Under the pieces are notes generated by a model, which did not search any database, was not told where the DNA came from, and saw nothing but the letters and a program-made list of their open reading frames with translations. DNA of 50,371 nucleotides. Origin: Actinobacteria bacterium casp-actino5 (GTDB taxonomy: Bacteria > Actinomycetota > Acidimicrobiia > Acidimicrobiales > Ilumatobacteraceae). A program made the position numbers and the translations under genes. Location: contig LFFE01000027.1 of assembly GCA_001510385.1 (NCBI GenBank), positions 1-50,371 of the forward strand, read 5' to 3'. Of this stretch, positions 48,669 to 50,371 are shown piece after piece (position 1 is the first letter of the stretch; each line of letters opens with the position of its first letter).

Positions 48669-50371
48669 ATGTCTGAACTTAGGGCCGAAGCAGTACGACG
48701 ATTCGAAGATCGGCATATTGGGCCACAAGGGCAAGATGTTGACGTCATGTTGGAGCGGGTTGGGTCTGACTCGCTTGCGAGTCTTATCGATCAGATTGTT
48801 CCCGAGGCCATTAGGCAACGCTCATCGCTTGACCTTCCACCGGCATTAAGTGAGGTGGAAGCTCTCGAGGAGTTGCGTGCGATCGCCGCAAATAACACCC
48901 AGATGACGTCATTGATCGGCATGGGGTACACCGGGACTGTGATGCCTCCTGTGATTCGGCGGAACGTATTGGAGAGCCCGGCTTGGTACACGGCTTACAC
49001 CCCGTATCAACCAGAGATCAGCCAAGGACGTCTTGAGGCGTTATTGAATTTTCAGACGATGGTCACCGAACTCACCGGGCTGCCTGTTGCCAACGCCTCC
49101 CTCCTCGATGAAGCAACCGCAGCCGCGGAGGCAATGACCGTTTGCCGCAGAACCACAAAGACTGGCGACGTGTTTTTTGTTCATCACGACGTACACCCAC
49201 AGATCATCGCTGTTCTTCAGACCAGGGCGGAGCCGGTTGGAGTCAAGATCGTTGTCGGCGACGATGAGTTGGTGGCAAACATCGAGGGCTTATTTGGGGC
49301 GTTGTTTTCATTTCCATCATCCACTGGCTGTGTACGAGATCTGACATCTGTCACGAACATGGTTCATGAGCGAGGGGCGCTCTGTGTGATGGCGGTGGAC
49401 CCTCTTGCTGCGGTTCTGCTGCGGTCTGCAGGATCGATGGGTGCTGACATCGCAATTGGCAGCGCCCAACGTTTTGGGGTTCCCATGGGCGGAGGGGGGC
49501 CTCACGCTGCCTTCATGGCTGTCACAGAGAATCTCGCCCGCTCCATGCCGGGTCGTGTCGTCGGGGTGAGCGTCGACGATGCGGGTCGTCCGGCGCTTCG
49601 TCTTGCCTTACAAACTCGTGAGCAACACATTCGTCGAGAGCGAGCGACCTCGAATATCTGCACGGCACAGGTGTTGCTTGCAAATATCGCTGGCCTGTAC
49701 GCCTGTTGGCATGGGCCAGACGGACTTCGCGCTATTGCCCAACGTGTCGCTGGTTATGCGGCTCAGACAGCAGGGGTGCTTGCCAATGCAGGATTCTCGA
49801 TTCGTCATGCGGAGATCTTCGACACTGTTTGTGTCGACAATGTTGATGCAGAGCAGATCAGCTTGGCGGCACAAGAACGCGGCATCAATATCCGCAAGGT
49901 CGATGCATCAACAGTTTCGATGACCTTCGACGAGACCACCGATCACAGCATTGTGCGGCTGCTTCTCGACAGCTTTGGTGTTTTTCGTGAGCACGACGAT
50001 GTCGATAGCGGTACGAATTTTGAATCTGATGTGGCACGCCACGACGAGTTAATGCCCCAGGAGGTCTTCTATCGATACCGCAGCGAACATGAAATGCTGC
50101 GGTATCTGCGGCGTCTCAGCGACAAAGACCTTGCACTTGATCGAACAATCATTCCGCTTGGCTCTTGCACGATGAAACTCAACGCCACTTCAGAAATGGA
50201 ACCAATCTCGTGGCCCGAGTTCGGAAATATCCACCCGTACGCTCCTGAATCACAGATAGCGGGTTACAAGCAGCTGGTGAGTGAGCTTGAGAAAATGCTG
50301 GCAGAAATCACGGGATACGACGCGGTGAGCCTTCAACCGAATGCTGGTAGTCAGGGCGAGTTCGCTGGTCT
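48669..50371 (+). CDS. gcvP: Glycine dehydrogenase (decarboxylating), P protein, partial
   Basis: The first 567 codons of the glycine cleavage P protein; the gene runs off the window. It opens with RRFEDRHIGP and has GMGYTGTVMPPVIRRN, TAYTPYQPEISQGRLE and later IPLGSCTMKLNA, all typical of full-length (fused) GcvP. The PLP lysine lies in the second half, outside the window. The enzyme decarboxylates glycine and passes the aminomethyl group to the H protein. GAGGAG ends 5 nt before ATG 48669; the glycine riboswitch precedes it. Confidence 0.95.
   Translation, partial: MSELRAEAVRRFEDRHIGPQGQDVDVMLERVGSDSLASLIDQIVPEAIRQRSSLDLPPALSEVEALEELRAIAANNTQMTSLIGMGYTGTVMPPVIRRNVLESPAWYTAYTPYQPEISQGRLEALLNFQTMVTELTGLPVANASLLDEATAAAEAMTVCRRTTKTGDVFFVHHDVHPQIIAVLQTRAEPVGVKIVVGDDELVANIEGLFGALFSFPSSTGCVRDLTSVTNMVHERGALCVMAVDPLAAVLLRSAGSMGADIAIGSAQRFGVPMGGGGPHAAFMAVTENLARSMPGRVVGVSVDDAGRPALRLALQTREQHIRRERATSNICTAQVLLANIAGLYACWHGPDGLRAIAQRVAGYAAQTAGVLANAGFSIRHAEIFDTVCVDNVDAEQISLAAQERGINIRKVDASTVSMTFDETTDHSIVRLLLDSFGVFREHDDVDSGTNFESDVARHDELMPQEVFYRYRSEHEMLRYLRRLSDKDLALDRTIIPLGSCTMKLNATSEMEPISWPEFGNIHPYAPESQIAGYKQLVSELEKMLAEITGYDAVSLQPNAGSQGEFAG

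Overview
The window reads as chromosomal DNA of an actinobacterium with moderate GC, most likely of the Acidimicrobiia (inference). The evidence is a complete Pup-proteasome system (ARC/Mpa, Dop, Pup, PrcB, PrcA, PafA), a WhiB regulator, a DUF4193 acidic protein, an F420-type luciferase-like oxidoreductase, Ni-superoxide dismutase with its protease, and the Mycobacterium-like neighbourhood trmI - mpa - dop - pup - prcBA - pafA - tatA/B - tatC - helY. I see no insertion sequence, prophage, CRISPR array or tRNA. The genome is compact: many genes overlap by 1-11 nt and three convergent pairs overlap at their 3' ends.

Layout. 1-380: end of a 23S rRNA gene, 5S rRNA and terminator. 428-5623: an Arg/Gly/Ser-rich TPR protein, a Nudix hydrolase, RarA, two small membrane/basic proteins, an APH-like kinase and a small protein. 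5649-8698 (minus): transketolase and transaldolase. 8752-10016: a hypothetical protein and the divergent sodX/sodN pair. 10206-16646: a fatty-acid desaturase, an ADP-forming acyl-CoA synthetase, a PBP4-type carboxypeptidase followed by a catalytically dead paralogue, and a Lon-N domain protein. 16821-19661: three small membrane/basic proteins, then ttuB-ttuA-trmI, a predicted tRNA position 54/58 modification cluster. 19664-28544: a ferredoxin and the Pup-proteasome locus, which has the 5-oxoprolinase genes pxpABC inserted between prcA and pafA. 28601-34454: lepB, a phosphodiesterase, the Tat translocase and a Ski2-like helicase. 34507-45304: a double ThyX-like protein, a DUF4193 protein, GNAT, enoyl-CoA hydratase, a tripartite hypothetical protein, a gamma-carbonic anhydrase-like protein, PrmA, ribokinase, WhiB, threonine aldolase, RF3 and a small zinc-ribbon protein. 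45744-50371: an M23 peptidase with five peptidoglycan-binding repeats, an LLM oxidoreductase, and a tandem glycine riboswitch ahead of gcvP, which runs off the window end.

A striking regularity is the promoter layout. At least sixteen transcription units have a TANNNT hexamer ending 6-8 nt before the start codon and no Shine-Dalgarno sequence. This places the transcription start on or within about 2 nt of the start codon and points to leaderless mRNA as the main mode. Downstream genes of an operon mostly use overlaps (ATGA, GTGA, TAATG). A minority of units (sodN, whiB, the DUF4193 gene, the M23 gene, gcvP) keep a leader with a ribosome binding site. I used this rule to choose several starts (sodX, tatB, pafA, prfC).

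How the parts may work together (inference). The ttuB-encoded ubiquitin-like sulfur carrier, TtuA and TrmI would act on the T-loop of tRNA and sit directly beside the Pup-tagging and proteasome genes. The pxp genes could recycle pyroglutamate produced when proteasomal peptides are broken down. Synteny with mycobacteria is interrupted where pafB and pafC would be expected: lepB stands there instead.
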